Positions 1 to 8,632 are shown, counted from the stretch's first letter. The stretch: DNA of 64,000 nucleotides from Streptomyces sp. 1222.5 (GCF_900105245.1 NZ_FNSZ01000001.1:8182001-8246000), one strand, 5' to 3'. Notes: a model not told the origin generated them from the sequence alone. Made by a program: numbers and translations.

Positions 1-446
1 TCCGCCTTGAGTTTCCGCCACACCGTGCCGAGCGCCTCCAGGTCGTGCTCGTCGAGGAGATCGGTGAACACCGGCGCCAGGACCTCACGGCGGGTGGCGT
101 CGGCCCGCTCGAAGAGGCGGTGGCCCTCGTCGGTCAGCGAGATCTCGACCGACCGTGCGTCACGCGCGGACGGGGTGCGGCTGACGAGGCCGCGGGCCTG
201 GAGGGCGTCGACCACCCGCGAGACCTGGCTGCGGCTGAGCATGGTGCTGTTGCCGAGGACGGACGCGGGCACCGGATCGGGGCTGGAGGCCAGCCAGAGC
301 ATGACCTCGAACCAGGACACCGGGAGGTCGTGCGCCTTGGTGAGGGCCCGGTCGACGCGTTCGGTCATCACGGTGCCGGCCCAGACGAGCCCGTAGAAGG
401 CGTAGTCGGCGGCGGCCATCTCGGCCTGGGGCAGCTTCTTCGGCAT
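1..446 (-). CDS. MarR-family transcriptional regulator (3' end outside window)
   Basis: The reading frame starts at the ATG ending at 446 and stays open for 148 codons to the window edge, so only the last residues are missing (MarR proteins are usually 140-170 aa). A winged helix-turn-helix is readable: recognition region with SRSQVSRVVDALQARGLVSR near residues 70-90, followed by the wing with RDARSVEISLTDEG. This is a dimeric DNA-binding repressor or activator, often released by small aromatic ligands. It is divergent from the SDR gene at 547 across a 100-base gap holding two 17-bp direct repeats, which suggests it controls that gene and itself. The ligand is unknown. Confidence 0.85.
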   Translation of the reverse strand, partial: MPKKLPQAEMAAADYAFYGLVWAGTVMTERVDRALTKAHDLPVSWFEVMLWLASSPDPVPASVLGNSTMLSRSQVSRVVDALQARGLVSRTPSARDARSVEISLTDEGHRLFERADATRREVLAPVFTDLLDEHDLEALGTVWRKLKA

Positions 447-470
447 GCGTCGAAGTATAGGCGGGGTTGC

Positions 471-514
471 GTGTGCACACACATAAAGCTATGTTGTGTG
501 TGCACGCACATAAA
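471..514. repeat. Paired 17-bp direct repeats in MarR/SDR divergent promoter
   Basis: Two near-identical 17-mers, GTGTGCACACACATAAA at 471-487 and GTGTGCACGCACATAAA at 498-514, lie 27 bases apart start to start. Each contains the palindromic core GTGCAC. They sit between the divergent MarR gene and the SDR gene. Spacing of about 2.5 helical turns and symmetry of the core suggest binding of two regulator dimers; the adjacent MarR protein is the obvious candidate, by inference only. Confidence 0.6.
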
Positions 515-546
515 CCACGTGCTTCCGATCGCTCGAAAGGCCCCCC

Positions 547-1392
547 ATGTCCGCCACCCCCCGCACCGTCCTCATCACCGGTACCTCCTCCGGTATCGGC
601 CTGGCCGCCGCCGTGGCCGCCGCCCGGGCGGGCTGGCGCACGGTCGCCACCCTCCGCGACACCACCCGCGCCGACGCGCTGCGCAAGGCCGCCGCCGAAG
701 CGGGCGTGGAGCTCGACATCCGCCGCCTCGACGTCACCGACGAGACCTCGGTCACCGCCGCGATCGACGGTGTGATCGCCGACTACGGCCGCCTGGACGC
801 CGTCGTCAACAACGCGGGCGCCGGCCACCTGGGCACCCTGGAGAACGACTCCCTCGCGGACGTCCGCAAGGTGATGGAGGTCAACTTCTTCGGTGTGCTC
901 AGCGTCTCCAAGGCCGCGCTGCCGCATCTCCGCGCCGTCGGCGGCCGCCTGATCACCGTCACCAGCGTCGGCGGTGTCGTCGGCCAGCCGTTCAACGAGG
1001 CCTACTGTGCCGCCAAGTTCGCCGTCGAGGGCTACATGGAGAGCCTTGCCCCCGTCGCCGGGACGCTCGGTGTGAGCGTGTCCGTCGTGGAACCCGGCGC
1101 AGTGGCGACCGAGTTCGTGAACAACATCGGCGTCGACCTCGAAGCCGGTATCGACGCCGGCGCGTACACCGACGCGCTGCGCCACTACATCGACCGCACC
1201 GTGGAGCAGTTCCTGGACGGCACCGCGCAGACCCCGGCCGGTGCGGCGGAGGCGGTCATGGAGGCCCTCGACGCCGAGCGGCCCGCGTTCCGGATCCAGA
1301 CCACCGACTGGGCCCGTGCCTTCGTCGGCACCAAGCTGGCCGACGTCGACGGCTCCGCGGTGCAGTCCCTCACGGGTTCCTGGGTCGGCTGA
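547..1392 (+). CDS. Short-chain dehydrogenase/reductase (SDR)
   Basis: This 281-aa protein has the classical SDR layout. The cofactor motif TGTSSGIG is at residues 11-18, NNAG at 88-91, the catalytic Ser at about 140, and YCAAK (Tyr153, Lys157) completes the active site. It should be a cytoplasmic NAD(P)H-dependent oxidoreductase. The substrate cannot be told from sequence. The glycine motif followed by an Arg-rich beta2 region (Arg37) favours NADP. It starts at ATG 547, a few bases after GAAAGG, and faces a divergent MarR gene, so it is probably induced by that regulator's ligand, as for many xenobiotic or carbonyl reductases. Confidence 0.9.
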   Translation: MSATPRTVLITGTSSGIGLAAAVAAARAGWRTVATLRDTTRADALRKAAAEAGVELDIRRLDVTDETSVTAAIDGVIADYGRLDAVVNNAGAGHLGTLENDSLADVRKVMEVNFFGVLSVSKAALPHLRAVGGRLITVTSVGGVVGQPFNEAYCAAKFAVEGYMESLAPVAGTLGVSVSVVEPGAVATEFVNNIGVDLEAGIDAGAYTDALRHYIDRTVEQFLDGTAQTPAGAAEAVMEALDAERPAFRIQTTDWARAFVGTKLADVDGSAVQSLTGSWVG

Positions 1393-1456
1393 CCGGTCGC
1401 GCGGTCGCCCGACCGGGCCCGGGCGCGGCTGCGGTTCCGGCGCCGGGGCGCGCGGG

Positions 1457-2053
1457 TCAGCCGGCGCCCAGCGAGGTGAGCAGGCGGGCGCAGCGGGCCG
1501 TCATCTCGGCCGCGCTCTGGTCGGGGTGGTCGGACCACCAGCGCATCACCGCCGCCACCGTGTACTGCCAGACGTGGTCGAGGAGCTGGTGGTCGAGCGG
1601 GTCGTCGTGCCCGGCGTGGCTGAGGAGGACCGCCGCGCCGGCCGCACCCATGGCCGCGAGGCGCCCGCGGTAGAACTGCACGGCGTCGCGCGTCTCACCG
1701 GCCGGCGGCAGGGCCGGGTCGTAGAGCACCGCCCAGGCGTACCGGCAGTCCTCGACCGCGGTGAAGATCGCGGACAGCGTGTCCAGCGCGTGCTGCGCCG
1801 ATCCGCTGCGCGTCCCGGCGGCGGCCACGGCGTCCACCAGCAGGCCGCCCACCCGGTGGACGCAGGCGAGGTACAGGCCGTCCTTGGAGTCGAAGTAGCT
1901 GTACACCAGCGGCTTGGAGATCCCCGCGCGCAGCGCGACGGCCGCGACGGACACCCCCGTGTAGCCCTTGCTGCCGAACTCCTCCAGCGCCACGTCGACG
2001 ATCTGTCGCTCCCGGTCGGCGCGGGAGACGCCCTTCGTTCCGGCCTTGCCCAT
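1457..2053 (-). CDS. TetR-family transcriptional regulator
   Basis: The protein begins MGKAGTKG and is 198 aa, normal for TetR. The N-terminal helix-turn-helix (about residues 10-58) is clear, with RQIVDVALEEFGSKGYTGVS and ISKPLVYSYFDSKDGLYLAC. The C-terminal ligand domain is divergent, ending RCARLLTSLGAG. A longer frame upstream lacks coding character, so the ATG at 2053 was chosen. The gene is divergent from the FAD-linked oxidase at 2124, and a 16-base palindrome lies in the 70-base gap, so it most likely represses both. The ligand is unknown; lipid-type ligands would fit the neighbour. Confidence 0.9.
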   Translation of the reverse strand: MGKAGTKGVSRADRERQIVDVALEEFGSKGYTGVSVAAVALRAGISKPLVYSYFDSKDGLYLACVHRVGGLLVDAVAAAGTRSGSAQHALDTLSAIFTAVEDCRYAWAVLYDPALPPAGETRDAVQFYRGRLAAMGAAGAAVLLSHAGHDDPLDHQLLDHVWQYTVAAVMRWWSDHPDQSAAEMTARCARLLTSLGAG

Positions 2054-2090
2054 GGGCCCGATCCTACCCCACGATATGACCGCACAGTAA

Positions 2091-2106
2091 TTTACCCATG
2101 GGTCAA
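2091..2106. promoter_or_regulatory. Palindromic operator (probable TetR site)
   Basis: TTTACCCATGGGTCAA is a dyad with a perfect 10-bp core ACCCATGGGT and flanking TT/AA matches, only the third position breaking symmetry. It lies 18 bases before the ATG of the FAD-linked oxidase and 37 bases before that of the TetR gene, the usual place for an autoregulatory TetR operator. Confidence 0.6.
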
Positions 2107-2123
2107 TTGGCGGGAGTGGTGTC

Positions 2124-3740
2124 ATGACGCGTTCGTGGTGGGGCTGGGGCAATGCCGAGGACGCGGTGAAAGGCGCCGAACTCGAGGCGCTGCTCGAACG
2201 TGCGCGCATGTTGATGCCGGGGGAACTGGCGGATCACGAGCCGCCGGACATCGCCTCGCTCGGCCTGCCCGCGCCCCGGGTGACCGCGCCCGCCTCCCTG
2301 GCCGGCCTGTGCTCCGCCGACCCGTGCGACCGGGCGGCGCACGCGCACGGCAAGGCGTTCCGGGACGTGGTGCGCAACCTCCAGGGCGACCTGCGCCATG
2401 TGCCGGACCTCGTGGCACGGCCGCGCGACGAGCGCGAGGTGGTCGACCTCCTCGACTGGTGCACGCGCGAGGGCATCGCGGTGATCCCGTTCGGCGGGGG
2501 CAGTTCGGTGGTCGGCGGGGTCGAGCCGCGCTTCGACGGCCGCCCCGGCGTGGTCACCGTGGACCTGGAACGACTGGACCAGGTGGTGGAGATCGACCGG
2601 ACGAGCCGGGCCGCCCGTATCCAGGCAGGCGTGTTCGGACCGCGATTGGAGGACCAGCTGCGCCCCCACGGGCTGACCCTGCGTCACTTCCCGCAGTCCT
2701 TCGAGTTCTCCACGCTCGGCGGTTGGCTCGCCACGCGCGCCGGCGGGCACTACGCGACGCTGTACACGCACATCGACGACCTGGTCGAGTCGATGCGCGT
2801 GGTCACGCCGAGCGGGGTCAGCGCGTCGCGGCGGCTGCCCGGCTCCGGCGCGGGACCGTCACCGGACCGCCTCTTCCTCGGCAGCGAGGGCACGCTGGGC
2901 ATCATCACCGAGGCGTGGATGCGGGTGCAGCGACGTCCTCGGTGGCGCGCCAGGGCGTCGGTCCGTTTCGGCGAGTACGCGGCGGCGGTGGCCGCCACCC
3001 GGGCGATCGCGCAGAGCGGGCTGAACCCGGCGAACTGCCGCCTCCTCGACGCGGCCGAGGCCCTGCTCAACGCGGGCGCGGACGTCGGCGGCGGGCTGCT
3101 CGTCCTCGCCTTCGAGTCGGCGGACCACCCGGTCCACGCCCGACTGGAGAGGGCCCTGGAACTCTGCCGTGACCACGGCGGTCAGCCGTCGGGCATCACC
3201 TCGGGCGAGGCGCCCGGCCACGCCGGGGGAGAGCCGGACGGCCACTCCGGCGCCGGGTCCGCGGCGGAGAACTGGCGCTCGTCGTTCCTGCGCATGCCCT
3301 ACCAGCGCGACGCGATGGCCCGTCACGCGGTGATCGCCGAGACGTTCGAGACGGCGTGCACGTGGGACAGGTTCGACGCACTTCACCGGGCGGTCACCGA
3401 GGCGGCCCGGCAGGCCATGTACGAGGTCACCGGCACCGGCGTGGTCACCTGCCGGTTCACCCACGTCTATCCGGACGGACCGGCGCCGTACTTCGGCGTG
3501 TACGCCCCCGGCCGCTGGGGGAGCATGGTGAGCCAGTGGGACCACATCAAGGCGGCGGTGTCCGAGGCGATCGAGACGCACGGCGGCACGATCACCCACC
3601 ACCACGCGGTCGGCCGCGACCATCGCCCCTGGTACGACCGCCAGCGCCCCGGCCCCTTCGCCGCGGCACTGACGGCCGCCAAGACCGCCCTCGACCCGGC
3701 CGGCGTCCTCAATCCCGGTGTGTTGCTGCCGACCCCGTGA
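2124..3740 (+). CDS. FAD-linked oxidase, alkyl-DHAP synthase-like
   Basis: The 538-aa flavoprotein has a VAO/PCMH-type FAD-binding domain (about 95-280) with PFGGGSSVVGGVE, then FSTLGGWLATRAGGHYAT, a signature shared with alkyldihydroxyacetonephosphate synthases, and GSEGTLGIITEAW. The C-terminal FAD-linked oxidase domain ends with HHHAVGRDHRPWY, resembling the active-site histidine cluster of that family. By family, it could exchange an acyl for an alkyl group in ether-lipid synthesis, but bacterial members are often called only FAD-binding oxidoreductases, and no other ether-lipid gene is nearby. A Gly/Ser-rich insertion (GEAPGHAGGEPDGHSGAGS) sits near residue 360. Regulation is probably by the divergent TetR protein. 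Confidence 0.8.
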   Translation: MTRSWWGWGNAEDAVKGAELEALLERARMLMPGELADHEPPDIASLGLPAPRVTAPASLAGLCSADPCDRAAHAHGKAFRDVVRNLQGDLRHVPDLVARPRDEREVVDLLDWCTREGIAVIPFGGGSSVVGGVEPRFDGRPGVVTVDLERLDQVVEIDRTSRAARIQAGVFGPRLEDQLRPHGLTLRHFPQSFEFSTLGGWLATRAGGHYATLYTHIDDLVESMRVVTPSGVSASRRLPGSGAGPSPDRLFLGSEGTLGIITEAWMRVQRRPRWRARASVRFGEYAAAVAATRAIAQSGLNPANCRLLDAAEALLNAGADVGGGLLVLAFESADHPVHARLERALELCRDHGGQPSGITSGEAPGHAGGEPDGHSGAGSAAENWRSSFLRMPYQRDAMARHAVIAETFETACTWDRFDALHRAVTEAARQAMYEVTGTGVVTCRFTHVYPDGPAPYFGVYAPGRWGSMVSQWDHIKAAVSEAIETHGGTITHHHAVGRDHRPWYDRQRPGPFAAALTAAKTALDPAGVLNPGVLLPTP

Positions 3741-3763
3741 GCCGGCCGCCGGAAGGGCGCCGT

Positions 3764-3783
3764 GCCGGTCCGGTCAGACCGGC
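3764..3783. terminator. Short hairpin at convergent gene ends
   Basis: GCCGGTC (3764-3770) pairs with GACCGGC (3777-3783) across a six-base loop that contains the rhamnosidase stop codon. It lies between two convergent genes only 33 bases apart and may stop transcription from both sides. No T-tract follows, which is common in high-GC actinomycetes. Confidence 0.35.
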
Positions 3784-6700
3784 GCGGTGAAGGTGTAGCT
3801 GCCCGCGGGCACGTGATAGGTCGCCGAACCCGTCGGGACGGCCTGGGCGGGGGCTGTGATCGACTGCGGTCGGGACGTGGGGACCGTGACCGCGGCGAAG
3901 GTGTTGGCCGGCACCGTCACCCGCAGGGTGAGCTGGGTGCCGGTCACCGACCAGGTGCTCGCCGCGGTGCCGAAGGGCGTGTCGTAGGTGCAGTCGGCGG
4001 AGGTGAGCCCCCCGCCCGGCCGTGGAGCGATGCGCAGGGAGGCGTAGCCGGGGCTCGCGGGGCCGAGTCCGCCGACGTACCGGTAGAGGAAGTCACCGAC
4101 CGAGCCCAGGCCGTAGTGGTTGAACGAGTTCATGCCCGGATCGTTGAAGGAACCGTCGGCACGGATGCCGTCCCAGCGCTCCCAGATCGTGGTGGCACCG
4201 TGGTCGATCATGTAGCCCCAGCCTGGGAAGCCGCGTTGCAGCAGGATGCGGTACGCGGTGTCGGCGTGCCCGTGGTCGGCCAGCACGGGCAGCAGGTTCT
4301 CGACGCCGAGGAAGCCCACGCTGAGGTGCCCGCCGCTCGCGGTGACCTTGGCGGCCAGCTTGTCCGCGGCCGGCTGGACCAGGGACGCCGGGAGCAGTTC
4401 GAAGGCCAGGGCCAGCACATAGCCGGTCTGGGTGTTGCCGCGCACCGTGCCGTCGCCGGAGACGAAACGGGCGCTGAAGGCGGCCGCCACCTGGTCGGCG
4501 AGCCGCCCGTACGACGTGGCCTCGGCCTTGCGGCCGGTGGCGGCGGCCATGTGCGCGACCAGCCGGGCCGACCGGGCGAAGAAGGCGGTGCAGATGACGT
4601 CCTGGGCGGTGTTGTCGTCGACGTTGAGCCAGTCGCCGTAGGTCTGCTGATTGCGTATCAGGTCACTGCCGGCGGTGCCGCGCAGGTAGTCCACCCATTT
4701 CGCCATGGCCGAAAAGTGTCGGTCGGCGACGGTGAGGTCGCCGAAGCGCTGCCACAGCGTGTAGGGGATGATCGTGCCCGCGTCGCCCCAGCCGGCGGTG
4801 CCCGAACCGTTGATCACCGCGGGAGCGACATCGGTGAAGGCGCCGTTGGACTGCTGGGCGTCCACCAGGTCGTCCGCGAATTTGGCGAAGAAGGTGTGGG
4901 TGTCCAGGTTGAACGTGGACGTCGCGCAGAACGCGGCGATGTCGCCCGTCCAGCCCAGACGTTCGTCCCGCTGGGGGCAGTCGGTCGGGATGGAGAGCAT
5001 GTTGCTGCGCTCGCCCCACACGATGTTGTGCTGGAGCCGGTCGAGGAGGGGCTCGGAGGTCTGGAACGAGCCCGGCTGTCCCGCGTCCGTCCACGCCGCG
5101 CGACCGGTGACGGTCGACTCGTCGGGTGTGAACCCCTCGGGCAGGCCGGTGAGTTCCACGTAGCGGTAGCCGTGGACCGTGAACCGGGGCTCGTACGTCT
5201 CCGCGTCCCCGGTGCCGGCGAGGGTGAACCGGTCGGTGGCCTGGGCGGCGCGCAGGTTGGCCGTGTACAGCGTGCCGTCGTGATCGAGCACCTCGCCGTG
5301 CCGGACGGTGACCGTCGTACCGGCGGCCCCGCGGACCGAAATGCGGTTCCAGCCCGTGAAGTTCTGCCCCAGGTCGAAGATCCACACCCCGGTCTTCGGC
5401 TGGGTGACCGACACGGTACGGAACTCGTGCTGCACGGTGACCCCATTGTCCACCTGGGCGACCAGGTGGGGCGCGGTCCCGTCCCGTACGGTCGCGGGGG
5501 CCCAGCCGCTGTCGTCGAAGTCGGCCGCGTCCCAGCCGTCGACGTGCAGACGGGCGTCGTAGGACTCGCCCTGGTACAGATCGTCCGCGGTGATGGCCCC
5601 GGTCGCCGTCCTCCAGTTGCCGTCGGTCGTCACCCACTGGGTGGTGCCGTCGGTGAAGGTGAGAAGCAGCTGTGCCGAGTACCAGGGCTGTGTGCCGTAC
5701 CGCTGGCTGCCGGCGAAGCCCAGGCTGCCGGAGTACCAGCCGTTGCCCAGCCAGGCGCCGAGCGCGTTCCTCCCCTGGCGGATCCGCTCGGTGACGTCGA
5801 AGACCTGGTACTGCACACGTTTGGTGTAGTCGGTCCAGCCGGGGGCGAGCACGTCGTCGCCCACCCTCGCACCGTTGAGCCGGGTCTCGTGCAGCCCGAG
5901 CGCCGTCGTCAGCAGCCGGGCGGACGCCACCGGTCTGCGCACGGTGAAGGTTCCCCGCAGGAGCGGCGCGGGCCGCACGACGCGTACGTTCGATCCCCAC
6001 GGCCCACCGCCGTAGGGCGCGACCACCCGTACGGCCGGCCAGCTCCGGTCGTCGTATCCCGTGCCCTCCCAGCCGGACGGCGCGTCCCGGTACGACTTCC
6101 ACGAGCCGTCCGTCACCACGGTGGGACCGCCGGTCACCGTCAGCTTGGCGATCAGACCGGCAGGGGACTGGCTCGAGTTCCGGCTCGCGATCGCGATCGT
6201 GTTGGCGCCACTGGTGAGTTGGGCGGTGACATCGACGAGTGCGGCGCTCTTCCACGAGTCGGTCACGCGTGTCGAGGCGCTCACCAGCACTCCGTTGACC
6301 CAGACGTCCGCCGTGTCGTCACCGGTCACGATCAGCGTGGCGCCGGCCGGTGGGCCGGTCACCGTGAAGGTGCGCCGGAAGTACCGGGTCTCGACGGGGC
6401 GTCCCGCCCCGGGATCACCCTCCGGGTACCAGATCCACGCGGCCCCCGACAGGTCCGGTCCCGGAGGCCGGCCGATGAACGCGGCCCGCCACTCGTCACC
6501 GGCCGCCGGCAGCCCGGTCTCGAACCACTGGCGGTCGCTCCAGGCGCTCGCCCGGCCCCGGGTGTCCCACACGCGTACCCGCCAGAAGTAGCGGGTCAGG
6601 CCGGCGAGGTGCCCACCCGCGTAGACGAGGTCGACCTGCCGGTCGGACGCGACACGGCCGCTGTCCCACACGTCGCCCGTGCCGTCGGCCGTCGACGAGA

Positions 6701-7526
6701 CCTGGATCTGGTACGCCGCCTGCCGCTGCTGCGGTGCCGTCGAGTCGAGTTTCCAGCCGAACCGCGGCTTCGCGGCGTCGACGCCGAGCGGACGCGTGCG
6801 GTGCTCCACGGTGCGGGCGGCCACGCTCAGCGGTGACGCGCCCGAGAGGTCGGGAGCGGCCACGGCGGAGTACCAGGGGGCGATGCCGTAGGCGCCCAGG
6901 TCCCGGGCGGCGGACCAGCCGTCGTCGCCGGAGCCGGGCTGCTCCCACCCCTCGGTCACCGTCCTGGCGGCCGACCAGCGGGCGTCGGTGACGACATCGG
7001 CCGTGCCGCCGGCGGTCTGGACCCGCAGCCGCCCGATGACGCCGGCCGGCCCGCCTTGATTCCGGCATGCCAGCGCGAGGGTGTTGGTCCCGGACGTCAC
7101 GGCGGGACGCAGGTCCACGTAAAGGGAGTCTCGCCATGAGTCGGCCACTCGGGGGGAGGCGGCCAGCGGCTTTCCGTTGAGCCACACGTCGACCGTGTCG
7201 TCCCCCGTGACGACGAGATGGGCGTCGGTCACCTCGCCCTCGGCGACGGTGAACCGGGTGCGGAAGTAGCGGTGCCCGGTGGGTGCGTCGCTGCGCGGAT
7301 CCCCTTCCGGGTACCAGATCCACCGAGCGGGGGACAGGGCGACGGGTTCGGCGTCCGACGGGCGGGCGGCCGCCTGGGCGCGGCCGGAGAGCGCGCCGAA
7401 GGTTCCGGCGGTGAGGGCACCCACGGCGAGTGCCGATCCCGTGCCGAGGAAGTGGCGCCGGCTGAGCGGCTGCCGGTCCTTCGATGCGGACGCGTCCGGT
7501 GCGGGGGGTGTGGGCTGACCGGCCAA
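3774..7526 (-). CDS. Exported alpha-L-rhamnosidase, GH78
   Basis: The 1250-aa enzyme starts at a TTG preceded by GAAGGAG. Residues 20-50 form a Tat signal (SRRHFLGTGSALAVGALTAG) ending near AQAAA, so it is secreted folded. The GH78 catalytic region carries TDCPQRDERLGWTGD near residue 850, with the general-acid Glu, and ATTIWERWDGI near 1115; a beta-sandwich closes the protein. It should release terminal alpha-L-rhamnose from plant glycosides or polysaccharides. Unusually, the N-terminal jelly-roll beginning WIWYPEGDP occurs twice (about residues 68-190 and 365-490), with an Ig-like domain between, which explains the length above the usual 900-1100. A LacI-type operator lies just upstream. 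Confidence 0.93.
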   Translation of the reverse strand: MAGQPTPPAPDASASKDRQPLSRRHFLGTGSALAVGALTAGTFGALSGRAQAAARPSDAEPVALSPARWIWYPEGDPRSDAPTGHRYFRTRFTVAEGEVTDAHLVVTGDDTVDVWLNGKPLAASPRVADSWRDSLYVDLRPAVTSGTNTLALACRNQGGPAGVIGRLRVQTAGGTADVVTDARWSAARTVTEGWEQPGSGDDGWSAARDLGAYGIAPWYSAVAAPDLSGASPLSVAARTVEHRTRPLGVDAAKPRFGWKLDSTAPQQRQAAYQIQVSSTADGTGDVWDSGRVASDRQVDLVYAGGHLAGLTRYFWRVRVWDTRGRASAWSDRQWFETGLPAAGDEWRAAFIGRPPGPDLSGAAWIWYPEGDPGAGRPVETRYFRRTFTVTGPPAGATLIVTGDDTADVWVNGVLVSASTRVTDSWKSAALVDVTAQLTSGANTIAIASRNSSQSPAGLIAKLTVTGGPTVVTDGSWKSYRDAPSGWEGTGYDDRSWPAVRVVAPYGGGPWGSNVRVVRPAPLLRGTFTVRRPVASARLLTTALGLHETRLNGARVGDDVLAPGWTDYTKRVQYQVFDVTERIRQGRNALGAWLGNGWYSGSLGFAGSQRYGTQPWYSAQLLLTFTDGTTQWVTTDGNWRTATGAITADDLYQGESYDARLHVDGWDAADFDDSGWAPATVRDGTAPHLVAQVDNGVTVQHEFRTVSVTQPKTGVWIFDLGQNFTGWNRISVRGAAGTTVTVRHGEVLDHDGTLYTANLRAAQATDRFTLAGTGDAETYEPRFTVHGYRYVELTGLPEGFTPDESTVTGRAAWTDAGQPGSFQTSEPLLDRLQHNIVWGERSNMLSIPTDCPQRDERLGWTGDIAAFCATSTFNLDTHTFFAKFADDLVDAQQSNGAFTDVAPAVINGSGTAGWGDAGTIIPYTLWQRFGDLTVADRHFSAMAKWVDYLRGTAGSDLIRNQQTYGDWLNVDDNTAQDVICTAFFARSARLVAHMAAATGRKAEATSYGRLADQVAAAFSARFVSGDGTVRGNTQTGYVLALAFELLPASLVQPAADKLAAKVTASGGHLSVGFLGVENLLPVLADHGHADTAYRILLQRGFPGWGYMIDHGATTIWERWDGIRADGSFNDPGMNSFNHYGLGSVGDFLYRYVGGLGPASPGYASLRIAPRPGGGLTSADCTYDTPFGTAASTWSVTGTQLTLRVTVPANTFAAVTVPTSRPQSITAPAQAVPTGSATYHVPAGSYTFTAPV

Positions 7527-7577
7527 CGGAGTACTCCTTCACTCGGGCGGGGCGGAGCGGAGTGGGGCCAAGAGGGA

Positions 7578-7591
7578 TTGAAACGTTTCAA
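7578..7591. promoter_or_regulatory. LacI-family operator upstream of rhamnosidase
   Basis: TTGAAACGTTTCAA is a perfect 14-bp palindrome of the form bound by LacI/GalR regulators (central CG flanked by AAA/TTT). It lies 52 bases upstream of the rhamnosidase start on the minus strand and overlaps a second half-related site, TTTCAAACGCTTGA. No LacI gene is adjacent, so the regulator would act in trans. Confidence 0.7.
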
Positions 7592-7751
7592 ACGCTTGAT
7601 GCGGTCGCAAACTAGGGGAGTTGTCGGTGGTCCGTCAAGAAGTGGGAACGCAGCTTTCCAGCCGGTTCCGGGCGGGCGCGGGCGACGGCCGGAGTGCGGT
7701 CCGGGCACACCGGCGCGGGTGACCGCGTCGCCGTTTTCCCCTGCCGCAATG

Positions 7752-7765
7752 AGCAAGCGCTTAGT
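7752..7765. promoter_or_regulatory. Palindromic site upstream of thioesterase
   Basis: AGCAAGCGCTTAGT contains the 8-bp palindrome AAGCGCTT and resembles the AnCAAGnnCTTGnT pattern of TetR-type lipid and steroid catabolism regulators, with one mismatch. It lies 42 bases before the thioesterase ATG. No cognate regulator is adjacent. Confidence 0.4.
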
Positions 7766-7807
7766 AACATGGGCGACGGATGATCCACGCGACAGGGAGG
7801 AACCGCC

Positions 7808-8611
7808 ATGACGCCGGTGCCGGAGGCCGAGGCCTTCTACGTACGGGAAGCCGCCGACCGGTTTTCTCCCACCGCCTGCACGCGGGGTCCCTGGGACGCG
7901 GACTCCCAGCACGCGGGCCCCCCGGCCGCCCTGCTCGCCCTGGCCGTCGACGAACGGCCGGGCGCCCGGCCGGACATGCGGATCACCAGGCTCACCTACG
8001 AGATCACGCGCCCGGTCCCGATCCGTCCGCTGACCGTGACCACGCGTGTACTGCGTGCCGGGCGCAGCGTCGAACTCGTGGAGGCCGTGGTCGCACCCGA
8101 CGGCGGCCCGGAGGTGATGCGGGCGACGGCCCTGCTGATGAAGACCGTGCCGGGCTCGGTGCCGGAGGTGGCGCCGGGCCGCCGGGTGCCCGGGCCCGAA
8201 GCCGCGCCCGCGAAGGCGTTCTTCCCCGTTCCGTGGGACCAGGGCTACCACACGGCCATGGAGGTGCGCTTCGCCGCCGGGTCGTTCCTGGAGGCGGGCC
8301 CCGCCACGGCCTGGATGCGCATGCGGGTCCCGTTGGTCGCGGGCGAGGAGATCAAGCCCCTCAGCCGGGTGCTCACCGCTGCCGACTCGGGCAACGGCGT
8401 CAGCGCCGCGCTGGACTTCCACCGCTACGTCTTCGTCAACGCCGACCTCACCGTCGGCCTGCACCGCCACCCCGAGGGCGAGTGGGTCTGCCTGGACGCC
8501 CGGACGATGGTGGACGGCGCGGGCATCGGCCTCGCCGCATCGGAGCTGCACGACGAGAAGGGCCCGCTCGGCCGCAGCACCCAGAGCCTGTACGTGGCCG
8601 CCCGCGGCTGA
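7808..8611 (+). CDS. Acyl-CoA thioesterase-like double-hotdog protein
   Basis: The 267-aa protein reads as two hotdog halves: an N-terminal one (about 15-120) with WDADSQHAGPPAALLALAV and the fold's strand pattern YEITRPVPIRPLTVTTRVLR, and a C-terminal one (about 155-265) with ADSGNGVSAALDFHRYVFVN and WVCLDARTMVDGAGIG. This matches the TesB-like/4HBT_3 thioesterases that hydrolyse acyl-CoA. The Asp/Gln/His content of the first half would supply the catalytic residues, though the classical triad was not verified. It appears to be a single-gene unit with its own palindromic operator; a physiological substrate cannot be named. Confidence 0.8.
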   Translation: MTPVPEAEAFYVREAADRFSPTACTRGPWDADSQHAGPPAALLALAVDERPGARPDMRITRLTYEITRPVPIRPLTVTTRVLRAGRSVELVEAVVAPDGGPEVMRATALLMKTVPGSVPEVAPGRRVPGPEAAPAKAFFPVPWDQGYHTAMEVRFAAGSFLEAGPATAWMRMRVPLVAGEEIKPLSRVLTAADSGNGVSAALDFHRYVFVNADLTVGLHRHPEGEWVCLDARTMVDGAGIGLAASELHDEKGPLGRSTQSLYVAARG

Positions 8612-8614
8612 GGC

Positions 8615-8632
8615 GGCCGGACCGGTCCGGCC
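8615..8632. terminator. Perfect 18-bp palindrome after thioesterase gene
   Basis: GGCCGGACCGGTCCGGCC is fully self-complementary and begins four bases after the thioesterase stop codon. Position suggests a transcription end signal, although there is no loop and no T-tract, so a protein-binding site is also possible. Confidence 0.35.

Noticed and set aside
2124..3740. Call as glycolate oxidase subunit GlcD
   Set aside because: FSTLGGWLATRAGGHYAT and the C-terminal HHH motif fit the alkyl-DHAP synthase branch better.
3762..6836. Very long plus-strand open frame opposite the rhamnosidase gene
   Set aside because: Antisense shadow caused by high GC; composition is Gly/Val/Arg-rich with no domain, while the minus strand has a complete GH78 enzyme.
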